Shown: positions 35,721 to 44,485 of the stretch, one piece after another | Layout: each line of letters opens with the position of its first letter | Numbering within the stretch: position 1 is the first letter of the stretch | NCBI RefSeq assembly: GCF_001550065.1 | Contig: NZ_LRUB01000031.1 | Span: 1 to 64,000, forward strand | Length of the DNA: 64,000 nt | DNA from: Kordiimonas lipolytica | GTDB taxonomy: Bacteria > Pseudomonadota > Alphaproteobacteria > Sphingomonadales > Kordiimonadaceae | Reading direction: 5' to 3' | Made by a program: the position numbers and the translations under genes | Notes under the pieces: generated by a model | What the model saw: only the letters and a program-made list of their open reading frames with translations | Databases searched by the model: none | What the model was told of the DNA's origin: nothing

Positions 35721-36077
35721 ATGAGAAAAATTTTGAAAGCCCCCCTGACCGCCCTCACAATTATCGGACTGAGCTCACTCTCGGTCCATGCGGGTGGTGA
35801 TAGTCATGAACACAAAAGCCATCAACGCAAGCACGCCGCCGAAAAGCAGGTAATGGTGCATGCCAAGGTGAATAGAATCGACGCTGACAAGCGTACAATC
35901 AACGTCACCCATGGTGCCATCAAAGAGCTCAACTGGCCCGCGATGACTATGGATATGAAAGTCGCCAACGACGTTGACTTAGATATTCTAGAGACAGGTC
36001 AGGAAGTCATGGTTTCCCTCGGCCGTGGAGAAGATAGTATCTACATGATCACAAAGGTGATGGTCCACGGTCACTAG
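35721..36077 (+). CDS. cusF: CusF-type periplasmic copper-binding protein
   Basis: A 118-aa exported protein with a signal peptide ending near SVHAGG, a His/Lys-rich start (DSHEHKSHQRKHA), and a CusF domain: HAKVNRIDADKRTINVTHGAI, then NWPAMTMDMKVA. The Trp and two Met residues of the WPxMxM motif, with the upstream His, form the Cu(I)/Ag(I) site in CusF. It would pass metal to the CusCBA pump. It resembles the C-terminal domain of the CusB protein encoded 4 kb upstream, a likely duplication. A terminator follows directly. Confidence 0.92.
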   Translation: MRKILKAPLTALTIIGLSSLSVHAGGDSHEHKSHQRKHAAEKQVMVHAKVNRIDADKRTINVTHGAIKELNWPAMTMDMKVANDVDLDILETGQEVMVSLGRGEDSIYMITKVMVHGH

Positions 36078-36083
36078 GGCGGG

Positions 36084-36126
36084 AGGCCCCGGGCAGTTTC
36101 CTCTCAGTGCCTGGGGCCTCTATTCT
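36084..36126 (+). terminator. terminator after the cus operon
   Basis: A 12-bp stem (AGGCCCCGGGCA against TGCCTGGGGCCT, one G-T wobble) with a twelve-base loop, followed by a short T-containing tract. It ends the cus transcript seven bases after the cusF stop codon. Confidence 0.75.
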
Positions 36127-36180
36127 TGACCCATCTGGTTGTGATGCTACCTTAGGAACAATTGAATAGGGGAGATTAAG

Positions 36181-36612
36181 CTGATAGCGAAAACGTTCAG
36201 TCACATTTTCCTTCTGGTCAACATTCTCGTGTGGATCAGCGCACCTGCTCTTGCGCTTTCCTCAGGAGAGCCCCTTCATAAGGGCGGAAGCCTTGCAGAC
36301 CTTGTTCAGGGCCATAGCATATTCCTAGCTCTTGAAGATGTGGATTCCGAAACACTAAGGAATACCAACACGGCAGAGCTTGATATGTTCATTGGGCTTC
36401 ATATTGCTGAAACTGCGCCGGATGATTGGACTCATATCCATGGCACTCTTGACGGTTGCTGCGCGGCCGGCGGCCTTGTCTGTGACGCAGGCCTCACCTT
36501 CAGCACAATGCACGCCCATTATTATATCGGTCAACTAACGCACTGTGCCCATACGGTGTCCAACCTTTCGGGTATTGAAACTCCCCCACTTTACCATCCT
36601 CCCAAAGTGTAA
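36181..36612 (+). CDS. small exported protein, likely CTG start
   Basis: From CTG 36181 the product has a complete signal peptide (IAKTFSHIFLLVNILVW then ISAPALA), and GGGGAG lies about six bases before that CTG. The first GTG (36229) would remove most of the signal peptide, and an in-frame stop lies at 36163, so the rare CTG start is the best choice. The mature part (about 120 aa) has DGCCAAGGLVCDAG and several histidines (HAHYYIGQLTHCAH). No family is recognised. It follows the cus terminator and precedes a TonB receptor gene; a metal-related periplasmic role is possible. Confidence 0.6.
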   Translation: MIAKTFSHIFLLVNILVWISAPALALSSGEPLHKGGSLADLVQGHSIFLALEDVDSETLRNTNTAELDMFIGLHIAETAPDDWTHIHGTLDGCCAAGGLVCDAGLTFSTMHAHYYIGQLTHCAHTVSNLSGIETPPLYHPPKV

Positions 36613-36755
36613 GGCGCGGACCAGCCGCATGCTGCCTATATAGCGCCGCATGCACAAGCTGACGCGACTTTTCCCAAAGTTCGAAATTCAAAACCACACG
36701 CCCGAGGGGGCTGTGTGAATTGGTCAACGGGCACTTTTGCCCCGTGGAGGAAATT

Positions 36756-38861
36756 ATGACGTATCAATCAAAATCAAAATACACTCTGACGTGCACGACA
36801 TGTGCCGTCGCCCTGCTTTCTAGCGCTGCCATTTCCGATGACAGCGACAAGAATGAGATGTTTCTTGAAGAAGTAATCGTTACCGCACAAAAGCGGGAGT
36901 CCAGTCTTCAGGATACTCCTATCGCGATGACAGCAATGACGGGAGAGATGCTTGAGAAAATCGGTATACGCACCATTGAAGACTTCCAGTTCTTCGTCCC
37001 TGGCGTCACGGTCACCAACGATTCCATGGCGATCGTGAATATCCGCGGCATCGGCACATCAGCATTTGGGGTCGCGACAGACCCAAGCTCAACCGTACAT
37101 TTCGACGGCATCTACCAGCCACGCCCAACCACCGGCTATCAGGATATGTTCGACGTAGAACGGCTGGAACTGCTGCGCGGTCCGCAAGGGGTGCTGTTCG
37201 GTCGCAACTCCGCGGGCGGTACGCTCAATGTGATCTCGAAAGCTCCAAGCGAGACCTTCGAGGGTACCTTCGGAGTTACATTGGGAAATTACAACAAGCG
37301 CACATTCAGCGGTACCGTTTCAGGTCCGCTGAGCGACAATATTCGCGCACGCCTAACTTTGCTGAAGAATGACAGGGATGGCATCTACACCGACATTAAT
37401 TCCGGTGACAAATATCAGGATCAGGACACGTTCGCGGGCCGTGCTACGGTGGCCATTGATTTTACTGAAAATTTCGAGATGATCCTGCGCGGTGACTTCA
37501 GCAAGGAAAGGGAAACGGGCTACCCTGCCGTCCGCACCTTCTATCCAGACGAATTCGCAGACGCTGGAGCCACGATCCCCACCAACAGGGATGAAGTAGC
37601 GTTCGACACCAAGCCGGTAAGCAATGCCGACATCTGGGGAGTGTCGGCTACTGCCATCTGGAGCGGCGAAGACTATAGCTTCAAGTCGATCACGTCCTAC
37701 CGGGAAAGTGAGATAGATCAGGTTATTGACGCCGACGCAACAGACCTGACCATCTTCGATATCGGCTTCCAGGAAAACTCGCGCTCCTTCACGCAGGAAC
37801 TCCAGCTTTCCAACAACAACCCTGAGCGCCTTGAATGGATCGTGGGTGCCTTTTTCCTGAATGAAGACGGTGACGGCGGCATTGATATCCTGTTCGAGGA
37901 CCCGAAGATCAATATTCCAGAACGTAACGTCACCAATGCCTATGCCCTGTTCGGCCAGAGCACCTACAGCGTGACAGACCGACTGCGCGCCACCGTGGGC
38001 CTGCGTTACAGCTACGAGAAAAAAAGCTACAACTATTCCACGGCAGTGAACGGCACGGAAGTAGATAGCGGCTCGCCTACCGACGATTGGAAGGCTTGGA
38101 CACCACGCTTTGCCATTGATTACGACATCAATGACGACGTGATGGCATATATTTCGGCAACTCGTGGTTTCAAATCCGGCGGTTTCCAGCTTGGGGACGC
38201 CAGTTCATTCGATCCTGAATATCTCTGGAGTTATGAAGCGGGCGTGAAATCCACTCTGTTCAACAAACGCATGCGAGCAAATGTCGGTGTATTCCAGTAT
38301 GATTACACCAACCTTCAGGTGGTTGAATATATTGGCGGCGTAGCCACCACATCCAATGCCGGTCAGGCCACCATCAAAGGCATTGAGGGCGAGTTTGTGG
38401 CGCGCGTTGCCGATGACTTCGATGTCAATGCAACCATTGCCTACCTGGACGCCAAATATGATGTCTTCTTCGAAGGCGGGGAGGACTTCTCTGGCAATCG
38501 CATCTCCAACTCGCCGAAGTGGGCGTATTCGTTCGGTGCCCAATATACGTACGATATTGGCGACAAGGGCTATATAACCTTGCGCGGAGACTTTGCTTGG
38601 CGTGACAATGTCGATTTCAAGCGGAACAACCTACCGCAGTACCGGGCGGATACCTATTCGCTTCTGAACGCGCGCATTGCCTACACCACGGCAGACGAAC
38701 TGTGGGAAGTATCGCTATACGGCCAGAATCTGACCAATAACCGTTATGCCACATATATCACAACAGGACGCAACGTCGCAGGGGCCGCCGACAGTAGCCT
38801 GCCCGTTACCGTTTTTGGCGAACCTCGCCAATATGGCATCCAGCTGAAGCGGAACTTCTAA
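36756..38861 (+). CDS. TonB-dependent outer membrane receptor
   Basis: A 701-aa receptor from ATG 36756, five bases after GGAGG. After a signal segment (CTTCAVALLSSAAIS) and the TonB-box-like EEVIVTAQKRE comes the plug domain (SLQDTPIAMTAMTGEMLE to LRGPQGVLFGRNSAGGTLNVISK), then a 22-strand barrel ending in the aromatic sequence GIQLKRNF. Such receptors import siderophores, cobalamin, metals or carbohydrates with TonB-ExbBD energy. The ligand is not evident. Its position beside copper genes may mean copper uptake or chelate transport, but this is only context. Confidence 0.92.
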   Translation: MTYQSKSKYTLTCTTCAVALLSSAAISDDSDKNEMFLEEVIVTAQKRESSLQDTPIAMTAMTGEMLEKIGIRTIEDFQFFVPGVTVTNDSMAIVNIRGIGTSAFGVATDPSSTVHFDGIYQPRPTTGYQDMFDVERLELLRGPQGVLFGRNSAGGTLNVISKAPSETFEGTFGVTLGNYNKRTFSGTVSGPLSDNIRARLTLLKNDRDGIYTDINSGDKYQDQDTFAGRATVAIDFTENFEMILRGDFSKERETGYPAVRTFYPDEFADAGATIPTNRDEVAFDTKPVSNADIWGVSATAIWSGEDYSFKSITSYRESEIDQVIDADATDLTIFDIGFQENSRSFTQELQLSNNNPERLEWIVGAFFLNEDGDGGIDILFEDPKINIPERNVTNAYALFGQSTYSVTDRLRATVGLRYSYEKKSYNYSTAVNGTEVDSGSPTDDWKAWTPRFAIDYDINDDVMAYISATRGFKSGGFQLGDASSFDPEYLWSYEAGVKSTLFNKRMRANVGVFQYDYTNLQVVEYIGGVATTSNAGQATIKGIEGEFVARVADDFDVNATIAYLDAKYDVFFEGGEDFSGNRISNSPKWAYSFGAQYTYDIGDKGYITLRGDFAWRDNVDFKRNNLPQYRADTYSLLNARIAYTTADELWEVSLYGQNLTNNRYATYITTGRNVAGAADSSLPVTVFGEPRQYGIQLKRNF

Positions 38862-38881
38862 GGCTCGGCTCCGAAACATGA

Positions 38882-38903
38882 GTGGCGGGGAAATCCCCGC
38901 CAC
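38882..38903. terminator. bidirectional hairpin between two TonB receptor genes
   Basis: A perfect 9-bp stem GTGGCGGGG/CCCCGCCAC with a four-base loop in the 53-bp gap between the convergent receptor genes. The flanking T-tracts are poor, but the GC-rich stem and position support a shared terminator. Confidence 0.7.
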
Positions 38904-38914
38904 ATTTCACCCGA

Positions 38915-41149
38915 TTAAAAGCTATACTTCACGCCACCGATTACGGTGCGCGGCTTGCCCGGCAAAAGGCCCATAGGCCTCCGGGAAACAGCATAAACGT
39001 GGTCCAGCAGGTTATCGACATTCACAAACAGGCCAATACTATCGTTCAATTGATAGCTTAACGCAAAATCGACAACCATACGCCCTTTCACTTTCTCCTC
39101 ATCTTCAATAACGCCAGAACTAGGCTCCGTTCTGGTGGCCGAAACATAGTTTGCCTGCAGCGTGGTGCTGAACGCATCAGAGGCTAGCCCCATCCCCAAG
39201 GTCAACTGATGCCGGGCCAGGTAAGGAAAGTGATCACCCTTCTCGACTTCGCCCCAGAAACTATCAGAGAAACTGGTCCGAAATTCTGAGTCCGTAAAGG
39301 TATAGTTGAAGGACAAAGGCATGGTCCAAGTGCCTGAAAGATCGATATCGTAACCTCCTACCAGCTCAAGACCATATACGCGGGCAGCACCGCCGTTGAA
39401 TTGGTCGCCAATATCGCATTGCCCCGCTTGACCGGACGCCGCCGTACAGTCACCAAGAATATTGCTATAGTCAGAATAAAACAAAATGCCTTCAGCGTAA
39501 AATCCGCCCCTGTCGTATACTAGCCCACCTTCTACATTGAGGCTGCTTTCCTCTCGTGCGCTCGGGTTGCCAGCACCGGGCGGGTTGAAGCCGCGAAACA
39601 AACCACCGACGATATTCAAGTTGTCAGAGTATCTGTAGCTCACGCCGATTCCTGGTACGAATGTACTGATTTTGACTTGCGGCTTGCTTGTGCCCGCAGT
39701 CTGTCGCTCGGCATCTCCGGTCCAGTCCGTCCGATCAAGCGTAATCGCTTCAAAGCGCATCCCCGGTACAATTGTCCAGTCACCAATCGAGATTGTGTCC
39801 TGTGCGAAGAAAGCCCAGGCTTTCGCCTCTACCAATCGATTTCCTGCATCACCCAGGTTATCAGCTGAAGAAAAGACCAATCCACCATCGATCATCGAAT
39901 AGCGCTCATTGTATTGAAGCCTGTCTTCATTGTCCTCGTGATATCGCAGTGAGATCTCCAGATCATGCTCTGCCTTACCCGTAGAGAAAGGGATCGCAAA
40001 CAGAGACTGGATACCCTGAGCCGTGTATGTTCGGTCATTGTGCCGGATACGCATAGCACCGTCTGCACTATCTGCCCCCCCTCTTAACCAACTGATCTCA
40101 ACGCTACACCGGTCAGGGTTTGCAATAATATAAGAACCGCTGCTGCTCCCGCATGCATCCGTAGTGTTCTTGAGGTCATGAAGTTTGAACCAGTCGCGCT
40201 CAAATGTGTTCCGATAGGCGGTTGTGACCACTTCCACATCCCCAAACTGAGCCTGATGCGTGAGCTGGATTTGTTCATGTTTCGTGTCGATATTATCCAG
40301 TGCGCTCGCGGCATACCGCATGTAGGGATTAGCTGTAAAGTCAGCGTCTGAGAGACCCAGGTAAGTCTCGTTTGACGAACCATCTGTTCTCGACACCTTA
40401 ATCTCGATGGATTGAGGAACCTTGGCATCGGCACCGGTCTTGACCCTGAACTTGGCCAAATAATCCTTCACGTCAAAGCCTGTGTCCCTGCCGTCTGGCA
40501 GTTCTTTAAAGCCTTCATTGCCCGAGCTGAAAAATTCCACCATTCCGCTGATATTTTTGCCTGACCCGCCAATTACGCCGTGTGTAGTGGCCAGGGCGTC
40601 ACTGCCTAGTTGCTGCTCAAGAAAGCCGCCGAATTCATCGGGGATGCGTCGGCTGACAAGATTGATCGCGCCACCGACAGAACGTGGGCCAAACTTCACA
40701 GCTGCAGAACCCTTTCGCACCTCTACGGCCTGCATGCGGCCCGCAGTAGGGAAATAGTAAGCTGCCGGTGCAGCATAGGGGGCCGGCGCAATCAAAACGC
40801 CATCTTCCATCAATGTAATTTTGGAAGATCGTTCAACACCTGATCCCCGTAGCCCGATATTCGGGCGCAGCCCATAACCGTCTTCTTCCTGAATATTGAC
40901 GCCGGGCACCATACGCAGCGTACGCAATATATCCTGATATTTGAATGTATCGAGATCTTCTTGGCTGAGCCGGGTTGCCGAACCTGGGACCTTTGACCGG
41001 TCTGTCCTTTCCCCAATCACTTGGATACGCTCTACATCCAGAAACTCAATCGTGGGTTCATCCACCCCATATGCGTTTACGGAAATAGCAATGAGGGCTG
41101 CAGTCGAAACAGAGCCGAGCAGTGCTGTGTTTATAGTTTTGCTTTTCAT
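38915..41149 (-). CDS. TonB-dependent receptor, FecA-like
   Basis: A 744-aa receptor from ATG 41149 (longer starts at 41161 and 41200 are possible). A signal peptide (ALLGSVSTAALIAISVNAYG) and a TonB-box-like DVERIQVIGER precede the plug, which contains VPGVNIQEEDGYGLRPNIGLRG, a pattern close to FecA and related ferric-chelate receptors. The barrel ends in GGVKYSF. It is probably for ferric citrate or another metal chelate. An inverted repeat lies just upstream of the start and could be an iron-type operator. It is convergent with the first receptor. Confidence 0.92.
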   Translation of the reverse strand: MKSKTINTALLGSVSTAALIAISVNAYGVDEPTIEFLDVERIQVIGERTDRSKVPGSATRLSQEDLDTFKYQDILRTLRMVPGVNIQEEDGYGLRPNIGLRGSGVERSSKITLMEDGVLIAPAPYAAPAAYYFPTAGRMQAVEVRKGSAAVKFGPRSVGGAINLVSRRIPDEFGGFLEQQLGSDALATTHGVIGGSGKNISGMVEFFSSGNEGFKELPDGRDTGFDVKDYLAKFRVKTGADAKVPQSIEIKVSRTDGSSNETYLGLSDADFTANPYMRYAASALDNIDTKHEQIQLTHQAQFGDVEVVTTAYRNTFERDWFKLHDLKNTTDACGSSSGSYIIANPDRCSVEISWLRGGADSADGAMRIRHNDRTYTAQGIQSLFAIPFSTGKAEHDLEISLRYHEDNEDRLQYNERYSMIDGGLVFSSADNLGDAGNRLVEAKAWAFFAQDTISIGDWTIVPGMRFEAITLDRTDWTGDAERQTAGTSKPQVKISTFVPGIGVSYRYSDNLNIVGGLFRGFNPPGAGNPSAREESSLNVEGGLVYDRGGFYAEGILFYSDYSNILGDCTAASGQAGQCDIGDQFNGGAARVYGLELVGGYDIDLSGTWTMPLSFNYTFTDSEFRTSFSDSFWGEVEKGDHFPYLARHQLTLGMGLASDAFSTTLQANYVSATRTEPSSGVIEDEEKVKGRMVVDFALSYQLNDSIGLFVNVDNLLDHVYAVSRRPMGLLPGKPRTVIGGVKYSF

Positions 41150-41172
41150 CTTTTGTTCCATTTTCGCTAATT

Positions 41173-41199
41173 TGCGAATGCTTTTGCGTGTTATTCGCA
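41173..41199 (-). promoter_or_regulatory. inverted repeat upstream of the FecA-like receptor gene
   Basis: TGCGAAT and ATTCGCA (41173-41179 and 41193-41199) form a 7-bp inverted repeat with 13 bp between, 24-50 bp before the start codon. The A/T-rich setting is compatible with a Fur/Irr-type operator, but no consensus can be confirmed. Confidence 0.35.
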
Positions 41200-41309
41200 T
41201 TAATTTTGCTAAAAAGAAGCGCTGGCAGATTTCCTTATCAAAGGATCAAACAGCGCTCTTGTTGATGGAGCCGCCCGCCGCTGGCGGGTGGCTCAAATTC
41301 TAATATTCG

Positions 41310-41654
41310 TCATTTGCCTTTGAATGTTTTGCGGATGTAGGAAAGAATATCGCGAACATCATCCTCGGTCAGGTCCGGGTTGCCTCCGAGAGGAGGCATT
41401 GCCATGTCCGCGCCTGGACGATCAACACCTTCCATCACACTTTTCACAAGCGCACTGTTACCCTTTTTTAGGGGCCCAGTTCGCGATGTGAAATCCGGCA
41501 ACCCGGGAATGGTTGGCTTTCCATTCTCACCATGACACGCGATACAGGTCTCTTCATATTTCTCTTTACCGTTGGCCAAGTCACGTGGTGCGGCTTGCGC
41601 AGCAACAGAGAAGGCCGAAATGACAATCAACGATATTGCGGTTTGTTTTTTCAT
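41310..41654 (-). CDS. small c-type cytochrome
   Basis: A 114-aa periplasmic cytochrome c with a signal peptide (MKKQTAISLIVISAFSVAAQA). The haem-binding motif is CIACH, followed by GENGKPTIPGLPDFT, and the likely sixth ligand is a methionine in MAMPPLGGNPDLTEDD. This is a class I mono-haem form. Two adjacent ATGs (41657 and 41654) follow AAGGA; the second has better spacing. It lies ten bases after another cytochrome c gene, so both are co-transcribed and may act as an electron carrier pair. Confidence 0.9.
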   Translation of the reverse strand: MKKQTAISLIVISAFSVAAQAAPRDLANGKEKYEETCIACHGENGKPTIPGLPDFTSRTGPLKKGNSALVKSVMEGVDRPGADMAMPPLGGNPDLTEDDVRDILSYIRKTFKGK

Positions 41655-41664
41655 CATTAGGTCC

Positions 41665-41958
41665 TTACTTGTTGCTGGCCTGAAGAAAGGCTTTGATGTC
41701 ACGGGCCACATCGCCAGGAATATTTGCCCTCACGCGCATGTGCGTCACATCCACATGCCACTCTTCATCAGAATTGTCCTGGGCACTTTTCATGTTGTGG
41801 CACCGCGCACAGGTTTTCGCCCATGCCTTGGCCCCGCGAGCAAATTGCATCGGATCGGGTTTGGGTTTTTGTGTGTCTGCGGAGGCTACGCCTAAGCCCA
41901 CCATGGACAGAGCGGCGCCCGCGAAAGCAAGGACAACGAAATCACTTTTCTTAAGCAT
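41665..41958 (-). CDS. small c-type cytochrome
   Basis: A 97-aa exported cytochrome c: signal peptide LAFAGAALSMVGLGVASA, haem motif CARCH, and a short C-terminal domain with methionines in VTHMRVRANIPGD. It is even shorter than the next gene's product. It lies 17 bp after the broken porin gene and ahead of the second cytochrome, in one minus-strand run. The electron donors and acceptors are unknown. Confidence 0.88.
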   Translation of the reverse strand: MLKKSDFVVLAFAGAALSMVGLGVASADTQKPKPDPMQFARGAKAWAKTCARCHNMKSAQDNSDEEWHVDVTHMRVRANIPGDVARDIKAFLQASNK

Positions 41959-41975
41959 TGTTTATCTCCTGATGC

Positions 41976-43310
41976 CTAGAAGCCGTATGACAACTGGAAC
42001 TGAAGACGGGTATCATCTTCACGTTCTTCTGCGATATAATTGCGAAATTCGAGACCGCCTTTGACAACGACCGAAGGAGAGAACCAATAGTTGAGACCCA
42101 CGTTGAAGCGTTTCTCATTGGTCTCCTCTTCCAGTTCATGGTCCCCGGCAACTTTGAATTCGCCATAGCGAACTACAGGCTCAAGTCTTTGAATAAAGGG
42201 AGAATCTGAGATATCAGACAAACGATAAGCCGCCTGTGCATACCATGCTTTCCAGGACAATGCCTCTGGTTCGCCGTGATCATCATCAGCTTCGCCGAAA
42301 TTCTTGAGGTCCGCTTTCAGGTATTCGGCACGGATATCCCAGTTGCCGCCTGTATAGGCTGTATCGAAGCCCCACAGATCATAGCTACCCTGTCTCAAGT
42401 CCTAGAAAACTTCCACTGGCTCATCATGATCATCGACAATCGGCTCTTCACCGTGACCATCACCATCTTCTTCCACTTCAGGTGCAACCTTAGCCGTAAG
42501 GAAAGAGCCACCTATTTCCAAGTCGTCAAACGGCAAGAAAGCAAGTCGTCCACTAACGGCTTTGTTGCCATTATCATCTCGGCCAAAGCCCTCAACTTCG
42601 ACACCACCGTGCCCAGCCCGTGGGCCGTTCCCGACGGCAACAGAATAGGTGAACAAGCGCTCGCCCACGGGGATACCGCCCCGCAGCATCAGCCCCACTT
42701 CACTGATTGGCTGGATACCGCCATGACCAAAACCGGCTGGTGCATTTACCGACCGGTTGATCCAACTGGGGTGCAACCTTTCCTGAAATTGGCCAACTGG
42801 GCTCAGGAATTTGCCAGCGACCAAAACCGCATTGTCGTGCAGTAAGAAGTCGAGCTGACTATATTCAACCTCAATGTCCGTTTCGCCAGTATTACTGGTT
42901 GAAACCTCAAATTCGGATTCGAATAGGACCAAATCCTTATATTGGAAGTGAAACGCTGGGTTAAACTTACCACTCGTAAAAGTGTCAGACTCCTCACCGT
43001 CTGTGAATTCAATGCCAACGTCGGCATAACCTGCCAGGTGCCAAGCATTTGGACGGACAGGGTCGGCTGCTTTCTCGGCTTTTTGTGCACGGTTGTCAGC
43101 TCGCTCTGCAATCTTCTTGGATTGATCGGCTTGCGTCTTTGTTTCTGCAAGCTGTTGCTTTAAAAGTCTCAACTCTGCCTCAAGCGCGCTCAGCCGCTCA
43201 ATAAGTTGGGTTTGATCGGCCTGCTGGGCATAAGCAGGTGTGCCCAGGTTGACCGCGGACACAGCACAGGCCATGCTGGCGGCAATGCCCCAGTAAGAAA
43301 TTGCTCTCAT
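41976..43310 (-). pseudogene. outer membrane porin gene interrupted by an in-frame amber codon
   Basis: One reading frame of 444 codons is cut only by TAG at 42404-42402, after residue 302. Both parts belong together: the first has a signal peptide (ending AYAQQ), a coiled-coil stretch of about 50 residues and barrel strands such as WHLAGYADVGIEF; the second continues with GSYDLWGFDTAYTGGNWDIRAEYLK and ends in LQFQLSYGF, a proper terminal barrel strand. No frameshift separates them. The whole resembles trimeric OprO/P-like or phosphate-type porins with N-terminal coiled coils. It is either a nonsense mutation, an amber read-through case or a sequencing error. The second part could only restart from TTG 42398. 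Confidence 0.8.
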
Positions 43311-43427
43311 GGCAACTCTCCGAAAACTAAGATAAAACTTGATTCTGTTAGATGGTTAGCCAGCCTCCTCGACCCGAGACACACGGGTTCAAGGTTTGGT
43401 TGATAGGGCCGAGGCGACTAGCTGCTA

Positions 43428-43829
43428 TCAGCAAGCTTTCGGGGGATGTGGGGCAACTTCAGGATGAAGCGAATGAGGAATGTGCTCTGAGGGAATCTGG
43501 ACCTTGTAAGCCTTTGGTGCAGGCACTGCCAACCGTGCCGGTTGCGCCAATACCAGAAGTGGAGTCGGCGCAATATCGTGGTTAGAGACATCTGTCGGCA
43601 AATCTTCTGCGCTCATGAAATGGCCGCAAAAAACATCTTCACTTGTTTCGACTTCATCAGCTATTCCAGCAGCATCAAGCGCTTCAAATGACCATGTGCC
43701 GTCCCATTGACTAACACAGGCGTCATAACTGGTTTCACCGCTCTTATTTGGCAGCATCCGCGCAGATGCAGGCAGCGCAACCAATGACGCAACAAGCATA
43801 AGTCGGAGCATGTAAACCAAATATCTCAA
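43428..43829 (-). CDS. small exported protein, unrecognised
   Basis: A 133-aa protein with a signal peptide (LRLMLVASLVALPASA). The mature part has three cysteines (DACVSQW, VFCGHF and a final KAC) and a proline/histidine-rich tail (EHIPHSLHPEVAPHPP). The longest start is TTG 43829 with AAAGG eleven bases before it; ATG 43811 and 43799 are alternatives. It resembles in style, but not clearly in sequence, the other small exported proteins that head metal operons in this window. It probably starts the minus-strand run that continues with the porin and cytochromes. Confidence 0.55.
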   Translation of the reverse strand: MRYLVYMLRLMLVASLVALPASARMLPNKSGETSYDACVSQWDGTWSFEALDAAGIADEVETSEDVFCGHFMSAEDLPTDVSNHDIAPTPLLVLAQPARLAVPAPKAYKVQIPSEHIPHSLHPEVAPHPPKAC

Positions 43830-43880
43830 AAGACGAACCTTTCTAACTAGGGAGAAAAGCGTGAAAACTGTATAGCAGCC

Positions 43881-43894
43881 TTGACCAAAATCAA
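43881..43894. promoter_or_regulatory. FNR-type box in the divergent region before cueR
   Basis: TTGAC-CAAA-ATCAA; on the minus strand TTGAT-TTTG-GTCAA, the same half-site pair as the ftsH and ubiTUV boxes. It lies 52 bp before the exported protein gene (minus) and 92 bp before cueR (plus). No well-placed -10 was found at class II distance, so its role is uncertain. Confidence 0.45.
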
Positions 43895-43955
43895 ACGGAC
43901 AAAAAAATCCTTCTCATTCACTGGATGCAAATGTATTGTATGCGAAAGGGTTCAA

Positions 43956-43994
43956 GGTACTCAATACTTTTAGAGAGGTATTGCGATGAGTACC
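43956..43994 (+). promoter_or_regulatory. inverted repeat enclosing the cueR ribosome-binding site and start
   Basis: GGTACTCAATAC (43956-43967) pairs with GTATTG (43978-43983) and GAGTACC (43988-43994). The cueR ribosome-binding site lies in the loop and the ATG (43986) at the edge of the right arm. It could be an operator or an RNA hairpin limiting cueR translation. Confidence 0.4.
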
Positions 43995-44387
43995 CTTGTC
44001 AAAATCGGTGAGGCCGCAAAAAATATTGGCCTGCCTGAAAAAACCATCCGCTACTATGAAGATATTGGTCTTGTGAACCCGCTTCGCGCTGAAAATGGGT
44101 TTCGCCAGTATCGGCAGTCCGACCTTCAGCTTCTTAGAATTGTTAAAGGCGCCAGACAACTCGGTTTTTCGATAGATGATAGTCGCGCTCTCCTGGACCT
44201 GTTTAACAACGACGCGCGGAGTAGTGCGGAAGTTAAGGCGCTTGCAACAAAGCAACTGCTGGAAACCCGAAAGAAAATCGATCGACTGAAAAATCTGGAA
44301 GCGAAGCTGCAGCATCTCACGAACCGTTGCCAAGGCAACCACAAGCCCGACTGCGCCATTCTGGATTTCCTCGCTGACCCGCATTAG
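43986..44387 (+). CDS. cueR: Cu(I)-responsive MerR-family regulator CueR
   Basis: A 133-aa regulator. The DNA-binding domain (VKIGEAAKNIGLPEKTIRYY) and ERA-like segment are standard. The metal loop is Cys115-x7-Cys123 (CQGNHKPDC), matching the two-cysteine site of CueR for Cu(I), Ag(I) and Au(I). Position 80 is Ser, as expected for monovalent-metal sensors. It is the best candidate to act on the ACCTTCC-N7-GGAAGGT-type promoters at 14.3, 28.1 and 47.5 kb. It is encoded alone, away from its presumed targets, and ends before a strong terminator. Confidence 0.92.
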   Translation: MSTLVKIGEAAKNIGLPEKTIRYYEDIGLVNPLRAENGFRQYRQSDLQLLRIVKGARQLGFSIDDSRALLDLFNNDARSSAEVKALATKQLLETRKKIDRLKNLEAKLQHLTNRCQGNHKPDCAILDFLADPH

Positions 44388-44409
44388 CAAAACGTAGTAC
44401 CGAGTAGTT

Positions 44410-44444
44410 AGGCTAGCGGGAGTGCTCAGGGATTCCGCTAGCCT
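44410..44444. terminator. terminator between cueR and the formyltransferase gene
   Basis: A perfect 10-bp stem AGGCTAGCGG/CCGCTAGCCT with a 15-base loop, between convergent genes. Confidence 0.75.
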
Positions 44445-44485
44445 CCTTCCACGTCCACTGCGGTTCAGATTCACCCCCCCCTCCG

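Noticed and set aside
28611..36158. A 15-base sequence (TTCCTAAGGTAGCAT at 28611-28625) recurs inverted at 36144-36158, enclosing the cus genes like element ends.
   Set aside because: One or two 15-base matches of this kind are expected by chance in 64 kb, and there are no target duplications or transposase genes.
36229..36612. GTG 36229 as the start of the small exported protein.
   Set aside because: It would cut off most of the signal peptide and lacks a ribosome-binding site; CTG 36181 fits better.
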